A DNA stretch of 64,000 nucleotides from Cercospora beticola (lineage: Eukaryota; Ascomycota; Dothideomycetes; Mycosphaerellales; Mycosphaerellaceae), in NCBI RefSeq assembly GCF_033473495.1, contig NC_088939.1:2170001-2234000 (forward strand), in the 5' to 3' direction. Shown here in pieces: positions 32,954-46,023 of the stretch (positions are counted from its first letter, which is position 1; every line of letters starts with the position of its first letter). A program made the position numbers and the translations under genes. The notes below the pieces were generated by a model that saw only the letters and a list, made by a program, of their open reading frames with translations, had not been told where the DNA came from and made no database searches.

Positions 32954-34594
32954 ATGAGTAGAGGCCATCGCCAGGACGATGGGCAGACGGGCCAACATGG
33001 CAACGATCTAAGTTTCCTCGATTTCTTGCGCTCCGCTGGCGGAACGGTACCCATATCTCACGATCACTCATCGTCGTCGTCCCAGCAGCAGCGGCAGCGA
33101 CAGAACCTCCCATTCGAGCAACAGCGACAGAATAGCGGTGACTCGGCTGAGCGGAAGAGGCGGCATACTGGGTCTGATCCAGAGCGAAGGAACTATCCAT
33201 ACCCAACATACACTGCAAGGCCATCAGGCGTGCGTGGTGGGGACGGCAGTCCTCCTCGTCTGGCGGGCGGCAGTAGAGAACACGCTATAGATTTGACATC
33301 GTCGTCCCCTCCATCATCGTTGATGGCCAGGCCTGGATATCCAAGAATGTACGACAGCAGCGGAAGTCTTCCAAGCAATCGCAGCTACGGGCGGTATGGC
33401 AGGCGAGAGAGTGATATCGTGCTTCCACGGTGGCAGCCGGACCATGAGGTGAACAAATGTCCTGTGTGCGAGACCGAGTTCAGCTTGCTGTATCGACGGC
33501 ATCATTGCAGGAAGTGCGGACGAGTGGTTTGTGCAAGATGCTCGCCGCACCGCATCACGATCCCCCGACAGTACATTGTGCAGCCTCCGGATATCGTGAG
33601 TCTGTACGCCGACGATCCAGCTTCGCCGTTGAGGAATCCCGCGCTAGGCGGAGGTGAAGTCGTGCGCGTGTGCAATCCATGCGTGCCTGACCCGTGGACG
33701 CCAGACGCAGGCTCACCATCACTTGCGGCAACTCAATTCCCTCACGACAACACTCACCCACCATCCGTAACACATCCACCACGGCAGGACTCGGCCACCA
33801 GAGGCTCACAGGATCGCTACAGATCGATCCCTGTGCCCCCCGGCGGCCGCAATCGAGCTCAGAGTCACCAGCAGACAAACGATCAGCGGCGACAGCATGA
33901 GTTTTCGCGATTGTTCTCCAGCTCCGCCGCTCTCGATCGCTATGCACGCAACGTTCGCTACTCTCCTCACGATATAAGAGCGCCATCGACGCAAGGAAGC
34001 GGCTCAGAGCCAGGTCAGCACTCACACCCACAGCACATCGACACAATGCATCGTCGCGGGCACAGCCTGAACAATCGAGATCTACCATACTCGCGGTCGG
34101 CACTCCCCGCGCCAATACCGCCTCCCACCTCTCGACCACCGCCAGCACCGCGACGGCAGGTCGCTGAAGAAGACGAATGTCCTGTCTGCGGCAACGAAAT
34201 GCCACCGGGAGAAGCGGTGCGCGAACGACACATCAACGAGTGCATAGCAGCACGAATGGCACCCAGCTCCTCCTCCACACCTCCAGTTGCCCCTGCCGCA
34301 GCAGCAAACATCGTTCCCAGCACCACCAGCGGCACTACTCCGCCTCAAGCTGAGGGGTCTCGACCGCGCACCACGAGCTTCCGACCACGCGGAATGGTGA
34401 AGAGCATTGCTACAGAGAAAGACTGTGTGGAAGCTAGTGGGGAGGCTCGAGAATGCCCGATTTGCTACGAGGACTTTCAGCCGGGCGACGAGTTGGGCCG
34501 CATGGAGTGTTTGTGCCTTTTCCACAGGACATGCATTCGAGGATGGTGGGAGAGGAAGGGAGTAGGGAGTTGTCCCACACCACACTTTGATTAG
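32954..34594 (+). CDS. FYVE and RING finger E3 ubiquitin ligase (Pib1-like)
   Basis: An intronless gene for 546 residues. The FYVE domain (about residues 165-250) shows CPVCETEFSLLYRRHHCRKCG and VVCARCSPHRI, with the R(R/K)HHCR core that binds phosphatidylinositol 3-phosphate on endosomes and vacuoles, closing with RVCNPC. Near residues 405-430 is a small CPVCGNEMP...HINEC motif (UBZ-like or CCHC zinc binding). The C-terminal RING begins with ECPICYEDF and has CLCLFHRTCIRGWW. It ends SCPTPHFD, so the last metal ligand would be a His at an unusual spacing. Long Gln/Ser/Pro-rich linkers connect the domains. By family, it ubiquitinates cargo on endosomal membranes; yeast Pib1 is the model, though much shorter. 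Confidence 0.88.
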   Translation: MSRGHRQDDGQTGQHGNDLSFLDFLRSAGGTVPISHDHSSSSSQQQRQRQNLPFEQQRQNSGDSAERKRRHTGSDPERRNYPYPTYTARPSGVRGGDGSPPRLAGGSREHAIDLTSSSPPSSLMARPGYPRMYDSSGSLPSNRSYGRYGRRESDIVLPRWQPDHEVNKCPVCETEFSLLYRRHHCRKCGRVVCARCSPHRITIPRQYIVQPPDIVSLYADDPASPLRNPALGGGEVVRVCNPCVPDPWTPDAGSPSLAATQFPHDNTHPPSVTHPPRQDSATRGSQDRYRSIPVPPGGRNRAQSHQQTNDQRRQHEFSRLFSSSAALDRYARNVRYSPHDIRAPSTQGSGSEPGQHSHPQHIDTMHRRGHSLNNRDLPYSRSALPAPIPPPTSRPPPAPRRQVAEEDECPVCGNEMPPGEAVRERHINECIAARMAPSSSSTPPVAPAAAANIVPSTTSGTTPPQAEGSRPRTTSFRPRGMVKSIATEKDCVEASGEARECPICYEDFQPGDELGRMECLCLFHRTCIRGWWERKGVGSCPTPHFD

Positions 34595-37041
34595 AGCATT
34601 GAATTGAAGCATTAGGGGCCAGGATAAAGGAGCGTTAACGAATCACGAATGGAAATGAATTTGGATAGCATGATCTTCCCTCCGCTCGCGTCCTGCGTTC
34701 TTCATGCTCATACATGAACACTCTCTGTCCGGCGAGCTTCAAGATGCCCCAATTTCATGCCTCTCGTTCTCGTGTCTTTCCACTCAATGGTGTGCCGATG
34801 CTTTTGCAGAATATCTCCGATTCTTCCAGCTTCACAGGGTCCGGCTGCAGTCGCCGGATTAACGAAGCGCTTTCGAGCGGTTGGAGGTAGAATTGCCAGC
34901 TGTAGACAGGCTCGTATCCTCGTGAACTACATTTCCCTGTCTTTCCCGAGTACTCGGAAGATGTGCTGGTCTTGTACATTCCAACTTCTCTTCCTCTTCC
35001 AATTCCACCGTCTCGAGGTCTTGAACCAGGGTCTTTGGAAGTTGGCTTAGGGCATGCGGTATTAGTTTTGAGGCTCTTAAATGTATGATCAAGGTTGTAA
35101 GTCCGAGTTTCTGGGCAAGCATTTACTGTTAGACTACATCGTCTCCGAGTGTCTGGACACGATCACTAATAACTCGTGCCCGAGTGTCGGTCAAGCATTT
35201 CCCGTCAAGTCGTGCTCGAGTGCTTGGTCAAGCATTACTGTTACTTCGTGCCCTACCATTGTCAGTGCTAGGAGCGACCGAGATCGTCAGGTACACAACT
35301 TCTTCGGGGCAACGCGCCGCATTCTCAGCTTTGGGGCCGCCCGCTACATAGCACATTTCCAGTGGCGAGTGCAGTTCTGCAGTTCTAGAAGCAGGTTGCA
35401 TAGGAGACTCCGATGATTGTTGAAGTATATAGAGTCGTGTCTGCCCTCGTGTGTTGGAGGTTCTGGGGCTGTCGACAAGCAACCCCTCAGCACCAACGAC
35501 ACCGCACCGCCCACATAATTATTTCTTTGGGACAAATCTGCACTTTCGTCATCCCTCGCTAAAATGTGTGCAGCCGGGCACGAGTCGCTGGACGCCCGGT
35601 CATATTTTGCAGCCCGGTGCGAACATCGAGGTCCTCCATCGGCTGCGAGACCGATCGCTCATGCCTGTGAGCCAGCAGCAGGACAGGAAAGGACAGGACA
35701 GGCACCCCGGATATTCTCCTGATGCCCCTGCGCTTCCGCAGGACAACGCGTGCTGAAGACTTCCATCTCGAAATACGGTTCAGCACCACGAGTGTGACGA
35801 GGTAAATTGCGATCGCGTTCTCCTCGTGCGGCTAGTGTATGGCTCGAGCATCACAGGATCACTACAGCCAATAGCTGGTGCAGGCTATTGTTGTCGACTA
35901 ACGATTGCAGACCCAAGGGCGATTCCTTCAGCCCGACAGGCATGCTGGCGTAGCTCGTGGGCAAGTGTATAGCTGACGGACACTCCGTGCGCCATTTGCG
36001 TTGGCATCGTGGAAGCCTCTTCGTCGTGGCTGTCGTGGCTGACATGGCTGCATTCGAAGCACAAATGCTGCACAAAGGTTGGCTGTAGAAAACGCCTTCT
36101 TGGCGTCTGGCTCCGCTGTAGGGCGCCGCCAGACCAACCGATTGGGCGTGCTGGTCTGCCACAGGCCTCTCCGAACAGCTGCAACAAACCTTCGGCCCCC
36201 TCTATCCTTGGTTCTTCTCCCATCGACGCTTTCAGCGCACGAGACGAGTGCGCAGCAGCTGCCCATCGCCCACCCGAACAACCAATTCAGCTGCAATGTC
36301 TCGCGGGATCACGTCCGGTTGCTCTTTCGGGAGGAACGTGAGCTTCACCTTAGCGGCCGCCGCACCGTAATGACGTCCCCTCTCACCGCTGGACACGCCT
36401 CCCAATCTTCCACCATGCTTCTTCGCCTGCTACGAGAGGTCGGTGGCTGATATCTCGTACACCCACCGCAGCTCCGCCACACGCTGCCATTGGTGCTCCC
36501 CGCCCAGGTCGGCAGCTCCTACCATAGCAGCACGCTTGGGGCTGCCGGCACTGAAAAACGTGGTCGCCCGGCTTGGACACGCTGCTCCACGAGCGTGGGC
36601 TTGTGGCGTTGGTTTAGTATCCTTGGCTGGCTAATGACTGTCCGTCCTCATGTCCTGCGCAGTCTATTGCGGAGTGTCAGAGTGCGCCCGCCTGCGTCTA
36701 AACGTGCACCATCGCGCTTGGTGCCTCTCGCGGTCATGCGCGCAGGGCTGAGATATGCAGCCCTACGCCTACGGCACAAGCACAGACCGCTTGTCCATAG
36801 CAGTGCATGTCCCTGTGAGCGCAGCAGCGGGTCCTGGACGTCGGGACGAGGGTGAAAGTGCTGGAGCAGGTACCATGCCTCCAATGGGGCAGATCGAAAG
36901 CTTAGCCGATGGCCTGGCAGATGTCAGACAACTATATGTTGGCAATGCCCCTAGCACAGGTGGATGGAGTCGCACCTGGCACTCCGAATTCCTCTCACGG
37001 TTAAGCTAACATCTCCCGCTGCTCGTTAGCATCACGATCCG
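34595..37041. other. Intergenic region with short repeats
   Basis: No gene recognised. It includes a 36-bp degenerate tandem repeat at 35101-35256 and a small run of GGACAGGA units near 35690-35705. A branch-like GCTAAC and TAG acceptor just before the ATG at 37042 hint at a 5' UTR intron of the next gene. Confidence 0.5.
35101..35256. repeat. Short degenerate tandem repeat, unit about 36 bp
   Basis: Four units can be laid under each other, beginning CCGAGTTTCTGGGCAAGCAT, CCGAGTGTCTGGACACGATC, CCGAGTGTCGGTCAAGCATT and TCGAGTGCTTGGTCAAGCAT, followed by ACTGTTA- or TCGTGC-like ends, with spacings of 42, 35 and 36 bp. The copies are diverged and lie in non-coding DNA. Confidence 0.6.
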
Positions 37042-38771
37042 ATGCCGAACCCACGGTCATACAAGAACCCTAGGTCTCGATCTGTGTCGAAAAGTCCGCT
37101 CACTTCACCAACGCTGGAACGAGATGACCCTCTCAATCGACAAGTCGCCTTCGTTCCCTTCTCGGCAGGAGCTCCCTCCGGCATCAGCGATGAGACAAGA
37201 AGAGCTGTTCGTGTGCAAGCCGCCAAGGCTAGTGCTGCAGCGAGAAAACAGACAATTGCACGGAAGCTGGCAGAAAAGAGCGGCCAAACATTTTCAACAG
37301 AGACAAGTCCGACCTCCTCCACAGAGCAAAGCGAAGAAAGCCGGAGAGCCTCATCAACGTCGGCGGCAGAGAGCGATCCAACCAAAAGCATCACCTCCCG
37401 GAGCCCTTCACAGTCCCTAGATGTCAGCCCCATCGATCCAACAACGCGAATATACCCCATATCACAATGGCATCCTGTCATCCCTTCGATTGTCGACTAC
37501 TTCACGAAATACTTTCTGCCCGATGCAGCTCCACCTCAAGACGCTTACGGACGTGACGCGATGCGCACGCAACTCTGGCCGCTAGCGCTCTCCGACACAT
37601 GCCTCTTCCACGCGATCCTACTCAATGCCGCCAGCCACGCAGTCGTGACAGGTGCACTGAATGTGCCTACATCTCTACTGGCCCAACTCAAGCATACCGC
37701 GCTCGAAGGCATCAACGAATCTATCGCCGGCCTCGACTTCTCACAGGTGGGGGAGGCCATCATTGACGCGATCGCCCTTGTGGGCGCATGGGAGCTGGTG
37801 AGTACCCCAATGTGGCTTGAAGCTTCGATAAACAAAAGGTACACTAGCTGACCAGCACGACTTGGCAGCAATACGGCACGGCGGACACCTACGAGACCCA
37901 CATGGGCGGTTTGAGCGCCATCGTCAATAATCTACCTGGAGGCTTTGTCGGCGCTCAGACTATACTCCCTCCAGCGACCATCAACGTGATCTACACAGCC
38001 GGACACGATCTGGCAGTCTACGCTTCCAAGCGACCCTTCTTTGATATCCCTGGCGCACCAGCGCTATCGGCGTCCCCGCTCCTTCCCAGCACGCTTCCCG
38101 CTGCATTCGAGAAATTGAAGACACAGCACCTTCTGTTGCCCAGCTTCATGCAGCTGATTAGCAGGCTATCGAACGTGCTGCCAGAAGATCCAGCTGCAAG
38201 AGTACGGCTCGACGAAGTACAGCAGGCTCTGCTCGAATGGGAGGTCGAAAACGTTACCGCAACGACATATTGTCCTTTGCGAACAGTGCTTGAAGATGCC
38301 GCGATTCGCCAGGTCTACCTTCACATGCGCCTCGCCGCTCTGGCCCTGTGTGGCTACACTCGTTTCGCGATGAACACTGATGCGCAACAATTTCTACAGA
38401 GCCTGTACAACGAAGCTCTGCTGTTGCAATCAGATCTTCTTGTCGGAACTTGTTTCGAAGAGCTCATTTTCTGGTGTTTGAGCACAATCAGCGCTACTAC
38501 TGGTCGATGCGAGCACAAGCACATGCGATCACTCAAGCGGTTCACACTGGAACTTGGAATCACAAGTTGGGAGGAAGCTCGACGCAGCTGGACGCAATTC
38601 ATCTATCCGGCTTCACTGGACAGCAGAGCATATGCTCTGTGGCAAGCGGTAAACAACAGCACAGTCGCTCGCGATCCCAGCGTGGGTATGGGTGAACCCA
38701 CACGCTACGCCAAGGGCATCGGCCATCCAACTACCCACATTGCTGCTCTGGTCGCTGCCGAGGAAGGATGA
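37042..38771 (+). CDS. Fungal-specific transcription-factor-domain protein without zinc cluster
   Basis: Two exons, 37042-37797 and 37869-38771, with a 71-nt intron (GTGAGT...TTGGCAG), encode 552 residues. The first 130 are basic then Ser/Thr-rich (QVAFVPFSAG; RVQAAKASAAARKQTIARK) and take the place a Zn2Cys6 cluster would have in related proteins. From about residue 140 the helical domain resembles the Fungal_trans_2 group: HPVIPSIVDYFTKYFLP, LALSDTCLFHAILLNAASHA, IDAIALVGAWELQYG, ETHMGGLSAIVNNLPGG. Such proteins are often annotated as tachykinin-family or C6-factor-like; whether this one binds DNA without zinc fingers is unknown. No metabolic neighbours. Confidence 0.8.
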
Positions 38772-39950
38772 AGATGAAGCTGTTCCGGCTCACATCGTCA
38801 TCAGGGTCAATCTTACGCCCGTTACCAGCCTTGAAGCGGCTCATTGACGAAGTAATTCAGCGGCAACAATGCCTGCAACCGTCCGGATCCAGTCCATTTC
38901 GCCGGCATCAACTATCCTGGACCATGGTAGGTTCAGGAGTGCAGACTGGAGGGAGGTCCCGGACTGAGATCGTGAAATCACGAGTAGACGAGGCACGGTT
39001 GCGATAGCTCATCAAGCGGGCAAAGCTGCGCGCGAAACTTTCTGCCAGACGAAATTCTCTGGGCGCGCTCTCACTCTAAGGACAAGGATTCCCTTAAAAG
39101 GAAAGACGTCGTGCAACCTCAGTAGAGCCAAGAAAAATCGTAGACGCGGAATACCGTAATGCCTACGGTATCTTCCCCGTCTCGGGACTCACATACCCTG
39201 GCACGTATCGGTTTCAACTGTCACAGTTCCAACCAACAACCCGTGCACGGATGCTAGGAATGTCGCCATCCCAGCGAGAGAGCACTACAGCACACGGTCC
39301 ACGCGAGGCAATTTCATCGCTCGTGGCACCATGGTCGGCGTGCATTGTAACTTTGCAATCACTCAGCCTGGCCAACGTGGTCGAATCAAGCCTCTTGGTC
39401 GACACGACGCCGGATATTTCCTGGTCGTAGCTTTTGATTCCGGACCCGATACCGTGGAACGTTTGCAACGATCGGTAACTTGAGGCCCGGCAATGGCCTG
39501 CTCTTTCGGCATTTCTTGCAGCACGCCGGCCGGGCAGGCATTTGCCTTTTGGACTCAGCGGATAGGGCTAATACACAGGCGCGCGCAGTATGCGGTTGCG
39601 CTTGCCTGCATGACACGATGCGGAACCGGCGAGTCTGGGCTATGCATGATGATGGCTATTGACTAGGAACTTTACTTGTCGGAAGTAGGCAGTGCTGGAC
39701 GCTGCACTTCCTCCATAGCATCAAAATATAGTCCAAATTCACATCTCCATAAGTCTGTGCCGCAATACAGCCGATCATAACCCTCCCTATATAGATAGCA
39801 CTACTCAGACCTTCCCAGCATGTCTCCAAGGATTGCTTTGACAACCCCGACTCGCGTGTTCCCAAACCATGTCTCGAAATCACGCACGCTTCTTGCGTAT
39901 CCCTCAAAATCAATTCGGCTCCGAAATGCACACACTGTCGTGGCATCTCA
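38772..39950. other. Convergent intergenic spacer
   Basis: Between the plus-strand regulator-like gene and the minus-strand nitroreductase. Around 39200-39470 both strands are open for about 85-105 codons with ordinary codon use, but no family is recognisable and no splice partner was found. A perfect 8-bp inverted repeat with a 5-nt loop sits at 39151-39171. Confidence 0.45.
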
Positions 39951-40652
39951 TCAACTGTCCAAGATCCTCACACAAGTCTCCACATCCTCTCTGGGAACAT
40001 CCAGATCGTTGATACGATCCTGCTTATCCGGCCACCCGATCGCAATACCGCACAAAATCTCCTGATCCTCGTCAAGTTGGAACTCCTGCCTCAAAACTTC
40101 CGGAAACCCCGTCACGGAGATCTGTAAACAGCTTCCCAGCCCTTTTGCAGTAAGTGCTAGGATCAAAGTATTGATGTACAAGCCTACGCACAAGGCATCT
40201 ACTAGTCCGAGGATCTTGTCCTGTGTGATTATGCCTACGACCGGGGCATCGAAGAAGGAGAAGTTTCGTAGTTGGGCAGAGCGGTGCGCTGTCTTTTCTG
40301 AGCGCGGAATGTTGTAGCCTTGGGGGCCGTAGAGGATTTGGCCGAAGGTGGAGCGGTAGTGGGTGAACTTTGGGGGGATGGGTGGGATGTTGGGGCCGTG
40401 GGTTGAGGCGTGGGAGCTTAGGGTGGAGACTATGCGGTCGCGTGCGGTGTTGGTTGCGAGGTGGAGGCGCCAGTTTTGGATGTTGGAGTTGGAGGGGGCG
40501 TGTTGGGCGAGGGAGAGGCAGGAGTGTAGGAGCGCTGGTGGGACGGGGTCGGAGGTGAAGCGGCGGATGGAATGTCGGGAGAGGACGATTTGGGAGAGTA
40601 AGTTGAATGTTTGTTCCTGATTGTCCTCTTCTGTGGAAGCGTGGGTCGACAT
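39951..40652 (-). CDS. Nitroreductase-family flavoprotein
   Basis: 233 residues, single exon. The FMN-dependent nitroreductase fold is indicated by the phosphate-binding opening SRHSIRRFTSDPVP, the HAPSNSNIQNWRLHLAT block, and LTAKGLGSCLQISVTGFPEVLRQEF, which matches the helix and loop lining the flavin. The ending (CGIAIGWPDKQDRIND) also fits. These enzymes use NAD(P)H to reduce nitro groups, quinones or enones; the physiological substrate is unknown. No signal peptide, so probably cytosolic. The size is typical for the family. Confidence 0.9.
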   Translation of the reverse strand: MSTHASTEEDNQEQTFNLLSQIVLSRHSIRRFTSDPVPPALLHSCLSLAQHAPSNSNIQNWRLHLATNTARDRIVSTLSSHASTHGPNIPPIPPKFTHYRSTFGQILYGPQGYNIPRSEKTAHRSAQLRNFSFFDAPVVGIITQDKILGLVDALCVGLYINTLILALTAKGLGSCLQISVTGFPEVLRQEFQLDEDQEILCGIAIGWPDKQDRINDLDVPREDVETCVRILDS

Positions 40653-41764
40653 TTCTGTTGGCGTATACTGGCCTCGTGTCTACCTGCTGACTCTTTTTCT
40701 TGCTTTGCCTGCTTTTTCTGAGTTGTTCCTTTGCTCGTAGTTCGTTAATGCTGAACAATGACGCCGTGAGGACGACTCTCAATCAATTCTAAGCTTGAGT
40801 ACTCTGACGAACCAGACTGCAATTGAACAAAGCTCAAGCAGTCTCACGCATGCTTTTCAATCAGGAAAGGCACGCGGCATGTAAGCTCACCATCATAGCT
40901 GCGAAGTCTACTAATGAGCTGCTGCACGAAATGCGGTCAGTCATCCCGTTCTAGACTCGCGGCAAAGGCAGCGGCTGCTCGAGCTGGTCAGACAAAGCTC
41001 GCTGTCGCACTGCAGTCGTAAGAAGTCTCGTCCTTGGGATACCATTGAAGCATGAAGATCATCGAGCTCTACAGCGCTCAGACTGGTTGTGAACAGCGAG
41101 ATGAGTTGTAAGGACGATCGAAAGGAGGAACAAACTTTGGCAGACAGACGTCAGTCAGCGACATCGGCAAAGTTTTCGGAAAAATCATCATTGCCCCGCG
41201 TTGAGTCGAATTGCTATCAAAGAACAATGATGGCCATGCGGAAATCGGCATACTGAGGACACAGCATCGCTGAGTTCGAATGGAACTGGCTTTAGCATGA
41301 TTCCATCGAAAGCGTCTTGCATAGCAAAAGGAACTTGTCGTCCAGTTTCATGATCCCCGCGTATGTCCTCAGCTCTCGTTCGGGCTTGAGTTCGTGACAT
41401 CACATCGTGGGAAAACATCGGTCAGTATGTGAGTGTGGGTTGGTGGTCAATACGTAGTGGAGCGATGCTCGACCTCATGTGTTGTGATCGTGCGATTCAG
41501 TCAGATCACGATCACCGGCCCTCACGGCTGTGAACACGTTTTGGCAGCGTTGAAAATTTGAGACAGGTCTCGTCCATGAACGTAGCATACAATTGAAGAT
41601 GTGTAACTACGATACATAATTTCCACGTTGCTTGCCCGTGGAACGGTATAATTACCAGCTCATCCGCCATGCAGCGTGTCGGTATGCTCGTCACGACACC
41701 GCAATGATCAAACTATTGCCTTTTTTTCTTTCGTCTCGTGTCTCGTAAACATCGTGTTGTGCAT
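40653..41764. other. Non-coding gap between nitroreductase and mannitol dehydrogenase genes
   Basis: Contains the nitroreductase promoter and the 3' region of the next minus-strand gene. Only short unsupported openings; nothing else seen. Confidence 0.5.
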
Positions 41765-43813
<2,049 letters not shown>

Positions 43814-44848
43814 TCACTCTTCCCCATTCCTGTCCAGATGCTGCTGATTTCTCAGAAAATCCTCGAACAGCTCCACCATCTCGTCGAACACTTCGCGTTT
43901 GAGATTGCCCTTCAAATATCTAGAGATCATGTCAGCGAGCTCGCAACACACAAGTGGCTTGATCTCCGGACATACATTGGCAACAAGTCGAAAAGCGAGG
44001 CCTCGGACGAGAACCTTCGATTATTTGGCAGGCTGTTCCGGTAGAGCATTCTCACGAAGATGTCATAGTACTCGTCTCGATTCTGGATGCACCGGTCTCT
44101 CGTACGCTCAAGAAGCTGGACGAATGTAAAGGGCGGGCCTGGCTGCTTGGCCATATCCAGAAGCCAGGAGAGAAGCACTCTGGCTTGGCTCTCGTTCCGC
44201 CCAAGAAGCTCGTGGGTTCTGGAGTTGGCCACCAAGTCCCATGGTCCCGGAGCTTGTCCTGGAGAAGAGGCTGGGGCTGGAAACGGAGCTTCAGGTATTG
44301 GAGCATCATACCAAGTCGCAATTGGACCTGGTGTCGGCAGGGGATGGAGTGGGCCGCCGAAAGCTTCTGGTACGTAGGGTATGAACGGGGACGATGGCAC
44401 GCTGTTCGGTGCATCATTTTCTTGTTGTGAAGGTGCCTGGGACGGCGGCGCGCTAAATGGCGCGGTATCCTGTTGTTGTCGTGGTGCCAGGGGCACTGGC
44501 ATGCTAATCGTTGCAGTAATTCGTTGTGATCGCTGTGCTGCAGACGGTGACACGCTGATCGGCGCAGTATTTTGTTGTTGATGTGGTGCCGGCTGAGACC
44601 ACATACACTGGAGGCAATCAGCAGCAGATCACTACCACTTCTCGGACAGCCGTGCTCGATTGACTGGTTCTGGTTGCCAACCTGGGGAGCATAGCCTTGC
44701 CAGATCGATGAGGAACAGAGGAGAGGAATGGCAATCAGGCAACTTCACTTACCTGCCTTTCGCGCGCCATGCACTGCCAACAGTCTGGCGTTCTGGCAAT
44801 GCACATGAGTCCTTCCGCAGCGCAGTTCAGGCAGACGGGAGAAGCCAT
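43814..44848 (-). CDS. Orphan protein with N-terminal Cys6 (Zn2Cys6-like) cluster
   Basis: Three exons: 44848-44753, 44607-43976 and 43919-43814, giving 277 residues. The 145-nt first intron (GTAAGT...CTCCAG) joins a 32-codon exon to the body. The joined N-terminus reads CLNCAAEGLMC, CWQC and, across the splice, a sixth Cys, with spacing C-x2-C-x6-C-x6-C-x2-C-x6-C. This spacing matches fungal binuclear zinc clusters, but the basic residues normally between C2 and C3 are absent, so it may bind metal without binding DNA. A Pro/Gln/Ser-rich linker (about 33-140) follows, then a helical C-terminal region (LLSWLLDMAKQ; RDRCIQNRDEYYDIFVRMLYRN; FDEMVELFEDFLRN). Intron 2 (56 nt, phase 2) lies 35 codons before the stop. 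Family unknown to me. The next gene on the same strand may be a diverged paralogue. Confidence 0.7.
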
Positions 44849-45329
44849 TATCGGAAGTTGTCGAGTCTGATCGGCTTTGTCTGCACTTCGAGTGATGGGG
44901 AGGTAGATGATGGACGGGAGAGAAGCAACGCGAAGGACTCGTTTGCTGTTACCAGCGAGGCTGACCCCTCGCTCGCTGAAAATCGAAGCAGCAACGACGC
45001 AAGCGCTGACTCAGAGTTCATTTGCTTGAGCAAGCAACAAGACAACGTCGACGGAATTGAGAGGTGGAACCGAGGAATATGAGTGTCAACCACGAATCGA
45101 TTGATTAGGGAGGGCGATATGCCACATGAAATACATTCCTTCTCGACGCGGCAGGTTAAAGTCGAATCGATCCAAGACATATAGAAGAACGTGAGCAGCA
45201 GTGATTAAGGTGGACTGTTACACACGAGCAGTTGCAGACATCATGCACAAGTGTCTAACTGACTATAACCTCCTTGTAAACCGGCCTACTCGCTGCTGAT
45301 GCTCCCATTCCCATCCGCCTCGCAATACC
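44849..45329. other. Spacer between two same-strand orphan genes
   Basis: Presumed promoter of the Cys6-cluster gene and 3' region of the gene at 45330. A plus-strand opening here overlaps the minus-strand gene's first intron and has no motif. Nothing else seen. Confidence 0.5.
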
Positions 45330-46023
45330 TCACTCTTCACTGTCGATACGAACGCGTCCTTCAACGAATGCCTCTACCAAGCGGCACAGTCTTCGCTCTC
45401 GCTGCTCGGTTGCCTGCCGATTGAGACATCTTTGTCGCTTGTCAGCAAAATCCCAAATCACAATCAATTAATCGACAATCATTTTGTAGGACTTACTGAG
45501 CTAGGAGCAACCACATCTCGCCATGAGCCTCCCTGTTTTTGTTGTATCCATCTTCCATGCTCGAAGCAAGCCAGAAATCGTCGCCCTCTTCTCCTGCGAG
45601 CTTGGCCGTTGTTAACATGAGAATACTCTCGACCCAGGCCTGAACTCCTGCATCCCCGTCCGCTGGTGTGCTTTTCTCTGTTGCGGTGGCTTTGAGGGCA
45701 TCGATCAAGCGTTGCGCGCACTTGGCGTGATTGTTCGGCGTGCTTTGGGGGCCCTCATCAGTTGACGAGGTTGATTCGACTCGATCGGGCGTCCGCTCTG
45801 GTGTTCCAGGGAAAGTCCACTCTCTCCTCAACTTCGACGGTACTTTTGGTGCGTGGGCGAGAGTTGCTGTGAGTGTTCGCCTGGAATTGGACTGTGGTGA
45901 TTGAACAGCTCCCTGACGAGCCGCGTCCGGCGCCGATTCTTCCGCGTTTGTACTATCGGTGCTGGTATTCGGTGGTCTCACGTGGAGAGCCTTGAGCTTG
46001 GGTAGCTTTTGAGAGGGAGGCAT
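45330..46023 (-). CDS. Orphan helical protein (208 aa)
   Basis: Two exons, 46023-45497 and 45429-45330, separated by a 67-nt intron (GTAAGT...CAAAG, phase 2). The first 110 residues are disordered, Ser/Thr/Pro-rich and basic (SQKLPKLKALHVRPPN; APKVPSKLRREWTFPG). The rest is predicted helical by eye: KCAQRLIDALKATAT, VQAWVESILMLTTAKLAGEEG, NKNREAHGEMWLLLAQCLNRQ, ERRLCRLVEAFVEGR. Without splicing the frame would stop right after LLLAQ; the spliced tail keeps the helical pattern, which supports the intron. I do not recognise the family. Its last intron has the same phase and almost the same distance to the stop as in the neighbouring gene at 43814. Confidence 0.7.

Noticed and set aside
39656..39946. 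96-codon minus-strand opening just after the nitroreductase stop
   Set aside because: Starts 4 nt after the stop and has no motif; best explained as 3' UTR.
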